Of a DNA stretch of 64,000 bases, positions 55,056-64,000 are shown one piece after another. Numbering within the stretch: position 1 is the stretch's first letter; each line of letters starts with the position of its first letter. The stretch lies in assembly GCF_024749165.1 (NCBI RefSeq), contig NZ_CP087190.1, positions 823,501 to 887,500 of the forward strand, read 5' to 3'. The position numbers were made by a program, and so were the translations under genes. The DNA comes from Pseudomonas sp. B21-023 (GTDB lineage: Bacteria; Pseudomonadota; Gammaproteobacteria; Pseudomonadales; Pseudomonadaceae). The notes below the pieces were generated by a model that searched no databases, had not been told where the DNA came from, and was given only the letters and a program-made list of their open reading frames with translations.

Positions 55056-55547
55056 CGCGATCCACCTCCAGTGAGCGGGAGCGGAACTAGTGTAGCGCCG
55101 CCCCCGCCGCTCGCCATGGCCAGGATCAGTCCCCTGACTGACGGTCATGGTGGCCTGAAGTAGGGAGACCTTCTGTTTTGCAGGGCAGAAGTTTTCACCG
55201 TGCCTATCGGACTTTTCTAGCTTCTTGATAATCGCTATCAGCCACGTTCCTGGCGCAGCTACAGTAGAACGGGGGCATCAGCCGTGTCTGCGGCGTGGCG
55301 CACTGACAGACGCATCTTTCAGAACGGTGCTCGGGGGACCAACGCCGACCCATTCCGGGCATACCCCCCTCAAGGCGAGCCCCCTCCAGCGGCTTATACT
55401 GCCTCAGGCGCCCAATGCCAGCGTGAGATCCTTCCTGGCCTGGCGCTGACCATCCGGCACACGAACAATCCCGTGCTTGCCCGCACAGGCGGCAGGGCGT
55501 CAGCGGTTGTCGCCGCCAGACGAGATACATCAGGGAGCTTCAGTTTC
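55056..55547. other. 492-bp region without an assigned gene
   Basis: Lies between the small minus-strand gene and the ArsR-type gene. The plus-strand frame of the ArsR gene stays open back to 55284, but the 88 upstream codons look non-coding. A TATACT at 55396-55401 could be a -10 element for the regulator. A short dyad CAGT-CCCCTG-ACTG occurs near 55124. No RNA family is recognised. Confidence 0.4.
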
Positions 55548-57241
<1,694 letters not shown>

Positions 57242-57292
57242 CTACAGGGCCTGGCCAGGCAATGCGCCCACCCAGGCCCGCAAGGCCCTGGA

Positions 57293-57979
57293 TCACCAGG
57301 TGAGCGGCTCGCCCTTGTAGTTGATGAAGCGCAGGCCGCCGTTGCCGCTCTGCGCCTTGATCTGCTCGAGCATGCCACGGGTGCTGGTGAGCACGTCGAT
57401 CTCGGCATTCTCGCCGCCCATGTCGGTTTTCACCCAGCCCGGGTGCATGGCCAGCACGGCAAGGTCGGGGCGCTGCAGCTCGACCACGAAGCTGTTGATC
57501 ATCGAATTGAGGGCGGCCTTGCTGGCCTTGTACAGGCAGATCTCACCGCCGTCGGGGATGGTCACGCTACCCAGGATCGAGCTCATGAACGCCAGCACGC
57601 CGCTGTCTTTGCGGATGAGTTCGGCCAGGCGCCGGGCCACGCGGATCGGCGCCACGGCGTTGGTCATGAACAGCTCGCCAATCTGCTGTACCTGCACGCT
57701 TTCCAGGTCCTGCGGCAGCGGGCCCATCACGCCGGCGTTGACGAACACCAGGTCGAACACTTCACCCTGCAGGCGCTGCTTGAGCCCGTCGAGCTGGGCG
57801 GTGTCGTTCATCTCCAGGCGCTCGATACGCGCACCGGGCACGTCGCCGAGCGCACCTGGGTTCTGCGGGTCGCGCACGGTGGCGACGACGTTCCAGCCGT
57901 CTTCACGCAGGCGTTGCACCAGCCCCAGGCCAAGGCCTCGGGAGGCGCCGATGATCAGGGCGTTCTTGTTTGCGGTCAT
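57293..57979 (-). CDS. Short-chain dehydrogenase/reductase (C-factor-like)
   Basis: NAD(P)-dependent SDR of 228 residues. The nucleotide-binding motif is LIIGASRGLGLGLVQRL, with VNAGVMG, a Ser in AFMSSILGSV and the catalytic YKASK. The form resembles csgA/YciK-type SDRs; the substrate is unknown. The ATG at MTANKNALIIG is used; longer readings upstream are not conserved. It sits 87 bp upstream of adenine deaminase on the same strand. Confidence 0.88.
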   Translation of the reverse strand: MTANKNALIIGASRGLGLGLVQRLREDGWNVVATVRDPQNPGALGDVPGARIERLEMNDTAQLDGLKQRLQGEVFDLVFVNAGVMGPLPQDLESVQVQQIGELFMTNAVAPIRVARRLAELIRKDSGVLAFMSSILGSVTIPDGGEICLYKASKAALNSMINSFVVELQRPDLAVLAMHPGWVKTDMGGENAEIDVLTSTRGMLEQIKAQSGNGGLRFINYKGEPLTW

Positions 57980-58187
57980 TGCGATACTCCATATCAAAGG
58001 CGGGGCGAGCGCTGTTGTGCATAGTTTCGCTCGCCGCGCGACAACGGGGTGATTGCCCTCCACCGGGAAAGGCCTGGGTGACGAGCATAAACCAGGTGCC
58101 TGGCGCTCGCCTTGTGGAGACTGATCAAAAAACGATCGATTGCCTGGAAAGCCTGTGGGGGCTGGGCCTGGCGCTGTAGTTCACGGG

Positions 58188-58196
58188 TTATCCACA
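58188..58196 (+). promoter_or_regulatory. DnaA box (perfect TTATCCACA)
   Basis: Exact match to the consensus DnaA-binding 9-mer in a non-coding region; function here unknown. Confidence 0.5.
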
Positions 58197-58388
58197 AGCC
58201 GCTCCACAGTAATTGTGTGCAAGCGCAGCGGGCCTGAAAATGGTGGTTTGGGGGCGGGTTTACATTGAAAGCTGGGGATAACTCATAGTCTTTCAGTCAC
58301 TTGTGCCAGTGTCACACAAATGTGATCAAAATATGCTCAATGCTTCGCAGGCCTTGTCGCATAAGGCCTGTATAAGCTTGCCCCAAGC

Positions 58389-58397
58389 TTATCCACA
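58389..58397 (+). promoter_or_regulatory. DnaA box (perfect TTATCCACA)
   Basis: Second exact consensus 9-mer, same orientation, 201 bp from the first. It overlaps the right arm of an inverted repeat. Confidence 0.5.
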
Positions 58398-58426
58398 GGC
58401 AGGCCCACAGCAGTTGTGGGCAATGT

Positions 58427-59011
58427 TCACTCTCTTTCCAGCAGAATGCGACCGCGGCTCAGGTCGGCGAGTTGCTGCTGCAGTGACGCGAGGTGGATCT
58501 CACCCAGGGCGATGCGCAGGTCGACGCCGTTAGCGGTGAACTGCTCATCCAGCACCACGCCGTCCACCTCAGCCAGGCGCAGCTTGAGCAGCGCCAGTTC
58601 GCTGAAGGTGCAACTGCAACTGAACGCGCTGCGCTGCACCAGCACACGCTTGGGTGCCTGCTGCAGGCATTTGTTGGCGCCGCCGCCGTAGGCCCGGGCC
58701 AGTCCACCGGTGCCCAGCTGGATGCCGCCGTACCAGCGGATCACCAACACCACCACCTGGTCGCAGTCCTGGGCTTCGATGGCGGCGAGGATCGGTCGCC
58801 CGGCCGTGCCGCCCGGTTCGCCGTCATCGCTGCTGCGGTACTGGGCGCCGAGCTTCCAGGCCCAGCAGTTGTGGGTGGCCGCCAGGTCGCTGTGGCGTTC
58901 GATGAAGGCCATGGCCTCGGCGGGGCTGTCGATCGGGCCGGCGAGGGTGATGAAGCGGCTCTTGCGGATTTCTTCGCGCCATTCGCAGAGCTCGAGCAGG
59001 GTAGAAGGCAT
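58427..59011 (-). CDS. IMPACT-family protein (YigZ)
   Basis: A 194-residue protein of the YigZ/IMPACT family. The N-terminal UPF0029 domain (EIRKSRFITLAGPIDSPAEA) and the signature SSDDGEPGGTAGRPILAAI and VIRWYGGIQLGTGGLARAYG are clear. A ferredoxin-like C-terminal domain follows. The eukaryotic IMPACT proteins modulate translational control; the bacterial role is unclear. It starts nine bases after the TetR-type gene and is probably co-transcribed with it. Confidence 0.9.
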   Translation of the reverse strand: MPSTLLELCEWREEIRKSRFITLAGPIDSPAEAMAFIERHSDLAATHNCWAWKLGAQYRSSDDGEPGGTAGRPILAAIEAQDCDQVVVLVIRWYGGIQLGTGGLARAYGGGANKCLQQAPKRVLVQRSAFSCSCTFSELALLKLRLAEVDGVVLDEQFTANGVDLRIALGEIHLASLQQQLADLSRGRILLERE

Positions 59012-59020
59012 AAGTCCGGG

Positions 59021-59683
59021 TCAGGCAGGCGTGCTGATGCCGCAGCCTTTGAGAATGATGTGGATAAGATTGTTGCTGGCGTCTTCCATGTCCTGTTTGG
59101 TCAGGCGGCTGCGGCCGGTGACCTGGCAGATCTGGGTGGCGAAGTCGGCGTAGTGCTGGGTGCTGCCCCAGAGCAGGAAGATCAGGTGCACCGGATCTAC
59201 CTGGTCCATCTTGCCGGCGTCCATCCAGGCCTGGAACACCGCGGCGCGGCCACGGAACCATTCGCGGTAGTCGGCGCTGAAGTACTCGCTCAGGCACTCG
59301 CCGCCGCTGATCACTTCCATGGCGAAGATCCGCGAGGCCTGCGGGTTGCGCCGGGAGAACTCCATCTTGGTGCGGATGTACTGGCTGAGCGCCTCGGCCG
59401 GGTCGTCCTCCACGCTCAGGGCGTTGAAGGTGCTGTCCCACAGTTCGATGATGTTGCTCAGCACCGCGATATACAGGCCCAGCTTGTTGGTGAAGTAATA
59501 ATGCAGGTTGGCCTTGGGCAGCCCGGCCTTGAGCGCGATGGTGTTCATGCTCGTGCCCTTGTAGCCGTGGCGGGCGAACTCGTCCTCGGCGGCCTGGATG
59601 ATGGCCTGTTCGTTTTTCTGGCGGATGCGGCCGGCGGGCTTGCCCGAGGTGGGGGAGCGATGCGCAGGGACTTCTAGGGTCAT
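59021..59683 (-). CDS. RutR-like TetR-family regulator
   Basis: Regulator of 220 residues. The N-terminal helix-turn-helix is AIIQAAEDEFARHGYKGTSM, NTIALKAGLPKANLHYYFTN. The ligand domain closely follows E. coli RutR (LYIAVLSNIIELWDSTFNAL; NPQASRIFAMEVISGG; VDPVHLIFLLWGSTQHYADF). RutR senses uracil/thymine. Its position beside the beta-alanine genes fits control of pyrimidine breakdown, because uracil degradation yields beta-alanine. The ATG at MTLEVPAHRS is used; 21 upstream residues are not conserved. Confidence 0.88.
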   Translation of the reverse strand: MTLEVPAHRSPTSGKPAGRIRQKNEQAIIQAAEDEFARHGYKGTSMNTIALKAGLPKANLHYYFTNKLGLYIAVLSNIIELWDSTFNALSVEDDPAEALSQYIRTKMEFSRRNPQASRIFAMEVISGGECLSEYFSADYREWFRGRAAVFQAWMDAGKMDQVDPVHLIFLLWGSTQHYADFATQICQVTGRSRLTKQDMEDASNNLIHIILKGCGISTPA

Positions 59684-59768
59684 GGACGATTCCGGGCGGG
59701 TCGTTACGGATGTCCGACAGATTACCTGCCTGTGGCGAAGTGACAAGCATTAGCGTCAGGGACAGGCA

Positions 59769-60686
59769 TCAGCGTGTCGCAGCCAGGCTCTCGAGGAAGC
59801 TTTCCAGCACCAGGTTCGGCCGCCGGCCCTTGCGCGTCACCCAGCTCAGGCCCAGGTCATAGAAACGCTGGGCAGGTTTCAGCGCGCGCAGGCGCCCCTG
59901 CTGCACCCAGAAGCTGGCGTAGTGGTCGGGCAGGTAGCCGATGTAGCGGCCCGTCAGGATCAGGAAGGCCATGCCTTCGCGGTCCGAGGCGCTGGCGGTG
60001 CAGTGCAGGGCCTGGTAGTGCGCCTGGATGTCGGCGGGCAGGCGGAAGGTCGGAGCGATCGCGTCCTGGGCGTTGAGGCGATCATCATCGATCTGCAGGT
60101 CGTCGGCGTAGAACAGCGGGTGGCCGACCGCGCAGTAGAGCAGCGAGCGTTCACTGTACAGCGGTTGGTATTCAAGTCCCGACAGCGGGCTGGTCTGCGG
60201 TACCACGCCCACATGCAGGCTGCCGTCGAGCACGCCCTGCTCGACCTGGCTGGGGGCGATCATACGGATCTGGATGCGCACATCGGGGCCGCGGTCCTTG
60301 AGTTCGGCCAGGGCGTGGGTGATGCGCATGTGCGGCAGGGTGACCAGGTTGTCGGTGAGGCCGATGTTCAGCTCACCGCGCAGGTGCTGGTGCAGGCCAT
60401 TGACCTCGGTGCGGAACGACTCCAGGGCGCTGAGCAGTTGCAGCGCCGAGTGGTAGACCTCGCGCCCCTCCTCGGTCAGCGAAAAACCCGCCCGGCCGCG
60501 TTGGCACAGGCGCAGGCCCAGGCGTTGCTCGAGGTCGTTCATCTGCTGGCTGATGGCCGAGCGGCCGATGCCCAGGACGTTTTCCGCCGCTGAAAAGCCG
60601 CCGCACTCGACCACGCTGCGGTAGATCTTCAATAGGCGAATGTCAAAATCGCTGACCTGGGCGAGGGGATCGGGGCGTCGGCTCAT
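59769..60686 (-). CDS. bauR: BauR-like LysR-family regulator of beta-alanine catabolism
   Basis: LysR regulator of 305 residues with N-terminal helix-turn-helix (LLKIYRSVVECGGFSAAENV, GIGRSAISQQMNDLEQRLGL) and a C-terminal effector domain. It is divergent from bauA across 119 bp, the same arrangement as bauR-bauA in P. aeruginosa, where BauR activates bauABCD in response to beta-alanine. Orthology is inferred from context and general sequence. The intergenic region should contain both promoters and BauR sites. Confidence 0.85.
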   Translation of the reverse strand: MSRRPDPLAQVSDFDIRLLKIYRSVVECGGFSAAENVLGIGRSAISQQMNDLEQRLGLRLCQRGRAGFSLTEEGREVYHSALQLLSALESFRTEVNGLHQHLRGELNIGLTDNLVTLPHMRITHALAELKDRGPDVRIQIRMIAPSQVEQGVLDGSLHVGVVPQTSPLSGLEYQPLYSERSLLYCAVGHPLFYADDLQIDDDRLNAQDAIAPTFRLPADIQAHYQALHCTASASDREGMAFLILTGRYIGYLPDHYASFWVQQGRLRALKPAQRFYDLGLSWVTRKGRRPNLVLESFLESLAATR

Positions 60687-60805
60687 TAGTTTAGTTATCC
60701 GCTGACTGAAGGTTAGAAAAGCTGGGTTTTTCGAACTTTATCGCCGTGACAACTTAGCTGCAACAACACCCATCGTTGCCTAATCGTCTTTCGAGGAACC
60801 GCCCG

Positions 60806-62152
60806 ATGAACATGCCCGAATCCGCTCAAGCCGGTCTGGCCAGCCAGCTCAAGCTGGACGCTCACTGGATGCCCTACACCGCCAACCGCAACTTCCAGCG
60901 CGACCCGCGGCTAATCGTGGCGGCCGAAGGCAACTACCTGGTCGACGACAAGGGCCGCAAGGTGTTCGACGCCCTTTCGGGCCTGTGGACCTGCGGCGCC
61001 GGGCATACCCGCAAGGAGATCAGCGAGGCGGTGGCTCGCCAGGTCGCCACCCTCGACTACTCGCCGGCGTTCCAGTTCGGCCATCCGCTGTCGTTCCAGC
61101 TGGCCGAGAAGATCGCCAACCTGGTGCCGGGCGACCTGAACCACGTGTTCTTCACCAACTCCGGCTCCGAGTGCGCCGACACCGCGCTGAAAATGGTGCG
61201 TGCCTACTGGCGCCTGAAAGGCCAGGCCACCAAGACCAAGATCATCGGCCGTGCCCGTGGCTATCACGGGGTCAACATCGCCGGCACCAGCCTGGGTGGC
61301 GTCAACGGCAACCGCAAGCTGTTCGGTCAGTTGCTGGACGTCGACCACCTGCCTCACACCGTGCTGCCGGCCAACGTGTTCAGCAAGGGCATGCCGGAAG
61401 AGGGCGGTATCGCCCTGGCCGACGAGATGCTCAAGCTGATCGAGCTGCATGACGCCTCGAACATCGCCGCGGTGATCGTCGAGCCGCTGGCTGGTTCCGC
61501 CGGTGTGCTGCCGCCGCCGAAGGGCTACCTCAAGCGCCTGCGCGAGATCTGCAGCCAGCACAACATCCTGCTGATCTTCGATGAAGTGATCACCGGCTTC
61601 GGCCGCATGGGCGCCATGACCGGTGCTGAAGCCTTCGGCGTGACCCCGGACCTGATGTGCATCGCCAAGCAGGTCACCAACGGCGCCATCCCGATGGGCG
61701 CGGTGATCGCCACCGGCGAGATCTACCAGACCTTCATGAACCAGCCGACCCCTGAGTACGCGGTGGAATTCCCCCACGGCTACACCTATTCGGCGCACCC
61801 GGTCGCCTGCGCCGCCGGCCTCGCCGCGCTGGACCTGCTGCAGAAGGAAAACCTGGTGCAGTCCGCCGCCGAGCTGGCGCCGCACTTCGAGAAGCTGCTG
61901 CACGGCGTCAAGGGCACCAAGAACGTCGTCGACATCCGCAACTACGGCCTGGCCGGCGCGATCCAGATCGCCGCGCGCGATGGCGATGCCATCGTTCGTC
62001 CGTACGAGGCGGCCATGAAGCTATGGCAAGCCGGCTTCTATGTACGCTTCGGTGGCGACACCCTGCAATTTGGGCCGACCTTCAACACCCAGCCACAAGA
62101 GCTGGACCGTCTGTTCGACGCCGTGGGCGAAGCCCTGAACAAGGTCGACTGA
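60806..62152 (+). CDS. bauA: Beta-alanine (omega-amino acid):pyruvate aminotransferase
   Basis: PLP-dependent class III transaminase of 448 residues converting beta-alanine and pyruvate to malonate semialdehyde and alanine. The Schiff-base lysine is Lys288 (CIAKQVTNGAIPMGAV; Lys287 in mature numbering of the P. putida enzyme). IFDEVITGFGRMG holds the Asp that pairs with the PLP nitrogen, and FTNSGSECADTALKMVRAYW the phosphate-binding Gly-Ser. GAGGAAC precedes the ATG. The downstream mmsA gene, 71 bp away, completes the route. Confidence 0.97.
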   Translation: MNMPESAQAGLASQLKLDAHWMPYTANRNFQRDPRLIVAAEGNYLVDDKGRKVFDALSGLWTCGAGHTRKEISEAVARQVATLDYSPAFQFGHPLSFQLAEKIANLVPGDLNHVFFTNSGSECADTALKMVRAYWRLKGQATKTKIIGRARGYHGVNIAGTSLGGVNGNRKLFGQLLDVDHLPHTVLPANVFSKGMPEEGGIALADEMLKLIELHDASNIAAVIVEPLAGSAGVLPPPKGYLKRLREICSQHNILLIFDEVITGFGRMGAMTGAEAFGVTPDLMCIAKQVTNGAIPMGAVIATGEIYQTFMNQPTPEYAVEFPHGYTYSAHPVACAAGLAALDLLQKENLVQSAAELAPHFEKLLHGVKGTKNVVDIRNYGLAGAIQIAARDGDAIVRPYEAAMKLWQAGFYVRFGGDTLQFGPTFNTQPQELDRLFDAVGEALNKVD

Positions 62153-62223
62153 TTTTTCCGATTTTGACGTCGGGCGTGTGAGTACCACGCGCCTGTCTCT
62201 ACCTTCTTTATCTGGAGTTATGC

Positions 62224-63717
62224 ATGAGCATTGTTCAGCACCTGATCCACGGCGAGCTGGTCAGCAAGGGCGAGCGCACCGCCGATGTCTTCAACCCGTC
62301 GACCGGCCAGGCCGTGCGCAAGGTCGAGCTGGCCAGCCGCGCCACCATCCAGCAGGCCATCGATTCGGCCAAGGCCGCCTTTCCGGCCTGGCGCAATACC
62401 CCGCCAGCCAAGCGCGCCCAGGTGATGTTCCGCTTCAAGCAACTGCTTGAGCAGAACGAAGCGAAAATCTCGCAGATGATCAGCGAGGAACACGGCAAGA
62501 CCGTGGAGGACGCTGCGGGCGAACTCAAGCGTGGCATCGAGAACGTCGAGTTCGCCTGCGCCGCCCCGGAGCTGCTCAAGGGTGAGTACAGCCGCAACGT
62601 CGGCCCGAACATCGACGCCTGGTCCGATTTCCAGCCGCTGGGCATCGTCGCCGGTATCACCCCGTTCAACTTCCCGGCCATGGTGCCGCTGTGGATGTAC
62701 CCGCTGGCCATCGCCTGCGGCAACGCATTCATTCTCAAACCGTCCGAGCGTGATCCCAGCTCGACCCTCTATATCGCCCAGTTGCTGCTGGAGGCCGGCC
62801 TGCCGAAGGGCATCCTCAACGTGGTGCATGGCGACAAGGAAGCGGTCGACGCGCTGATCGAGGCGCCAGAGGTCAAGGCCCTGAGCTTCGTCGGCTCGAC
62901 CCCGATCGCCGAATACATCTATGCCGAAGGCACCAAGCGCGGCAAGCGCGTGCAGGCATTGGGCGGCGCGAAGAACCACGCGGTGTTGATGCCTGATGCC
63001 GACCTGGACAACGCGGTCAGCGCGCTGATGGGCGCCGCCTATGGTTCTTGCGGCGAGCGCTGCATGGCCATTTCGGTGGCGGTGTGTGTCGGCGACCAGG
63101 TGGCCGATGCGCTGATTGCCAAGCTGGAGCCGCAGATCAAGGCGCTGAAGATCGGTGCCGGTACGTCCTGCGGCCTGGACATGGGCCCGCTGGTGACTGC
63201 CGCTGCCCGTGACAAGGTGGTGGGTTACATTGACGACGGCGTTGCCGCTGGCGCCAAGCTGGTGGTCGATGGGCGCGGTTTCCGTGTGCCCGGTAATGAA
63301 GATGGCTATTTCGTTGGTGGCACCTTGTTCGACAAGGTCACCCCCGAAATGCGCATCTATAAGGAAGAGATTTTCGGGCCGGTGCTATGCGTGGTGCGGG
63401 TGAACAGCCTGGAGCAGGCCATGCAGTTGATCAACGAGCATGAGTACGGCAACGGTACCTGCATCTTCACCCGTGACGGTGAGGCGGCGCGGCTGTTCTG
63501 CGACGAGATCGAAGTGGGCATGGTTGGCGTCAACGTGCCGCTGCCGGTGCCGGTGGCGTATCACAGTTTCGGTGGCTGGAAGCGTTCGCTGTTTGGTGAC
63601 CTGCATGCGTACGGGCCGGACGGTGTGCGTTTCTATACCCGTCGCAAGGCGATCACCCAGCGTTGGCCGCAGCGGGCCAGTCATGAGGCGTCGCAGTTTG
63701 CCTTCCCTAGCTTGTAA
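62224..63717 (+). CDS. mmsA: CoA-acylating (methyl)malonate-semialdehyde dehydrogenase
   Basis: NAD- and CoA-dependent aldehyde dehydrogenase of 497 residues. It oxidises malonate semialdehyde to acetyl-CoA and CO2 (or the methyl homologue to propionyl-CoA). The catalytic Cys280 lies in CGERCMAIS, and GITPFNFPAMVPLWMYPLAI holds the conserved Asn. The KEEIFGPVLCVVRV and FGGWKRSLFGD segments are family hallmarks. In the bau context it is BauC. GGAG precedes the ATG. It is followed by an intrinsic terminator. Confidence 0.96.
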   Translation: MSIVQHLIHGELVSKGERTADVFNPSTGQAVRKVELASRATIQQAIDSAKAAFPAWRNTPPAKRAQVMFRFKQLLEQNEAKISQMISEEHGKTVEDAAGELKRGIENVEFACAAPELLKGEYSRNVGPNIDAWSDFQPLGIVAGITPFNFPAMVPLWMYPLAIACGNAFILKPSERDPSSTLYIAQLLLEAGLPKGILNVVHGDKEAVDALIEAPEVKALSFVGSTPIAEYIYAEGTKRGKRVQALGGAKNHAVLMPDADLDNAVSALMGAAYGSCGERCMAISVAVCVGDQVADALIAKLEPQIKALKIGAGTSCGLDMGPLVTAAARDKVVGYIDDGVAAGAKLVVDGRGFRVPGNEDGYFVGGTLFDKVTPEMRIYKEEIFGPVLCVVRVNSLEQAMQLINEHEYGNGTCIFTRDGEAARLFCDEIEVGMVGVNVPLPVPVAYHSFGGWKRSLFGDLHAYGPDGVRFYTRRKAITQRWPQRASHEASQFAFPSL

Positions 63718-63729
63718 GGCGCAGGGATG

Positions 63730-63766
63730 AAAGCGGGGCGGCCGAGAGGCCGCCCCGCTTTGTTTT
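63730..63766 (+). terminator. Intrinsic terminator of the bauA-mmsA operon
   Basis: Perfect 14-bp arms AAAGCGGGGCGGCC/GGCCGCCCCGCTTT with a GAGA loop, followed by TGTTTTG. A strong rho-independent terminator just before the rRNA-type promoters. Confidence 0.93.
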
Positions 63767-63797
63767 GAGGTTTTGCTTGATATAACTGAAATAAAGG

Positions 63798-63825
63798 TTG
63801 ACGGAGTTTCAGATCCCCTTATAAT
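63798..63825 (+). promoter_or_regulatory. rRNA-type promoter P1
   Basis: TTGACG (63798-63803), a 16-bp spacer and TATAAT (63820-63825), followed by a GC-rich discriminator (GCGCCCC). The 16-bp spacer and discriminator are typical of stringently controlled rrn P1 promoters. An rRNA operon probably starts beyond the window edge. Confidence 0.8.
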
Positions 63826-63941
63826 GCGCCCCACTTCCGACGTAGTCGAAACGCAAAACCTCTTGTTAATCAATAAGTTGAGTGTTTCAGGTAGTATCGG
63901 AAGTGCTTCGGTCATCTGATCGGCAGCGGTGAAAAAGGCAG

Positions 63942-63969
63942 TTGACAGCAGGTTGTAACGCTGTATGAT
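63942..63969 (+). promoter_or_regulatory. rRNA-type promoter P2
   Basis: TTGACA (63942-63947), a 16-bp spacer and TATGAT (63964-63969), followed by TCGCCTCCCGC. It lies 144 bp after P1 in the same direction, leading out of the window. No start of 16S sequence is visible within the last 31 bases. Confidence 0.8.
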
Positions 63970-64000
63970 TCGCCTCCCGCTACGAGAGATCGCAGTGAGT

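Larger units (their letters stand above)
57980..58426. other. 447-bp intergenic region with two DnaA boxes and hairpins
   Basis: No convincing gene. It contains perfect DnaA 9-mers TTATCCACA at 58188-58196 and 58389-58397. An 8-bp hairpin CAGGCCTT/AAGGCCTG lies at 58348-58370. A 9-bp inverted repeat ATAAGCTTG/CAAGCTTAT at 58372-58392 runs into the second box. The middle part is AT-richer than the neighbouring genes. It separates the SDR gene from the IMPACT gene, both minus-strand. Confidence 0.55.

Noticed and set aside
55204..55530. A 108-codon minus-strand frame upstream of the ArsR-type gene
   Set aside because: Cys/Arg-rich translation without recognisable domain, no ribosome site, and overlapping the likely regulator leader.
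57980..58426. Chromosomal origin of replication because of DnaA boxes
   Set aside because: Only two consensus boxes, no AT-rich unwinding element, and no dnaA, dnaN, rpmH or gyrB genes nearby, which flank oriC in Pseudomonas.
63900..64000. Start of a tRNA or 16S gene inside the window
   Set aside because: No cloverleaf or 16S 5' sequence is visible before the edge; only promoters are supported.

Overview
The window is chromosomal DNA from a fluorescent Pseudomonas, most likely of the P. putida group. The evidence is very high GC, Pseudomonas-type genes throughout (two-domain DsbD, DUF2333 protein, SpeA, BauR/BauA/MmsA, Flp/Tad pilus with PprA/PprB), and many copies of the inverted-pair intergenic REP element typical of this group. 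Gene order at both flanks (accB-aroQ-dsbD ... sui1-speA on the left; maoC-fabG-thiolase ... cueR-copA ... bauR-bauA-mmsA on the right) agrees with what I remember of P. putida chromosomes. I could not run a comparison.

Layout. 1-11.6 kb holds core housekeeping and signalling genes: biotin carboxyl carrier protein (cut by the window edge), type II dehydroquinase, DsbD, a chemoreceptor, a two-receiver diguanylate cyclase, a DUF2333 protein, a Nudix hydrolase, a SUI1/YciH translation factor behind an attenuator-like leader, and arginine decarboxylase. 11.7-22.1 kb holds two LysR regulators, a TauE/SafE exporter, a small monooxygenase, MdaB, gamma-glutamyltransferase, an McpS-like chemoreceptor, a zinc metallopeptidase and protocatechuate 3,4-dioxygenase (pcaHG) with a candidate PcaR operator.

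22.3-40.8 kb is a surface-structure island. It starts with a Gly-rich repeat lipoprotein paired with a two-partner-secretion (TpsB/FhaC) outer-membrane transporter. Next comes a complete Flp/Tad type IVb pilus locus: flp, rcpC, rcpA, tadZ, tadA, tadB, tadC, tadD, a small DUF3613-like gene, fppA, a TadE-like pseudopilin and tadG, with the regulators pprB and pprA and a stand-alone receiver protein. tadG lies outside pprA and carries a frameshift. 41-47.8 kb holds two DUF4136 lipoproteins, the tRNA methyltransferase CmoM, a MazG-type pyrophosphohydrolase, and a MaoC dehydratase/FabG reductase/thiolase trio with an AraC regulator.

47.8-53.6 kb holds a dCache chemoreceptor and a copper-homeostasis unit (cueR, copA, an uncharacterised periplasmic protein, copZ) with two CueR-type promoters of 19-bp spacing. 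53.7-59.7 kb holds a Bcr/CflA exporter, an ArsR-type regulator with conserved Cys/His motifs, adenine deaminase, an SDR enzyme, a 447-bp intergenic region with two perfect DnaA boxes, and an IMPACT protein. 59-63.7 kb is the beta-alanine catabolic module (RutR-like regulator, bauR, bauA, mmsA). The window ends in two tandem promoters with 16-bp spacers and GC-rich discriminators, the signature of an rRNA operon starting just beyond the edge.

No tRNA, complete rRNA, insertion sequence, CRISPR array or prophage was recognised.
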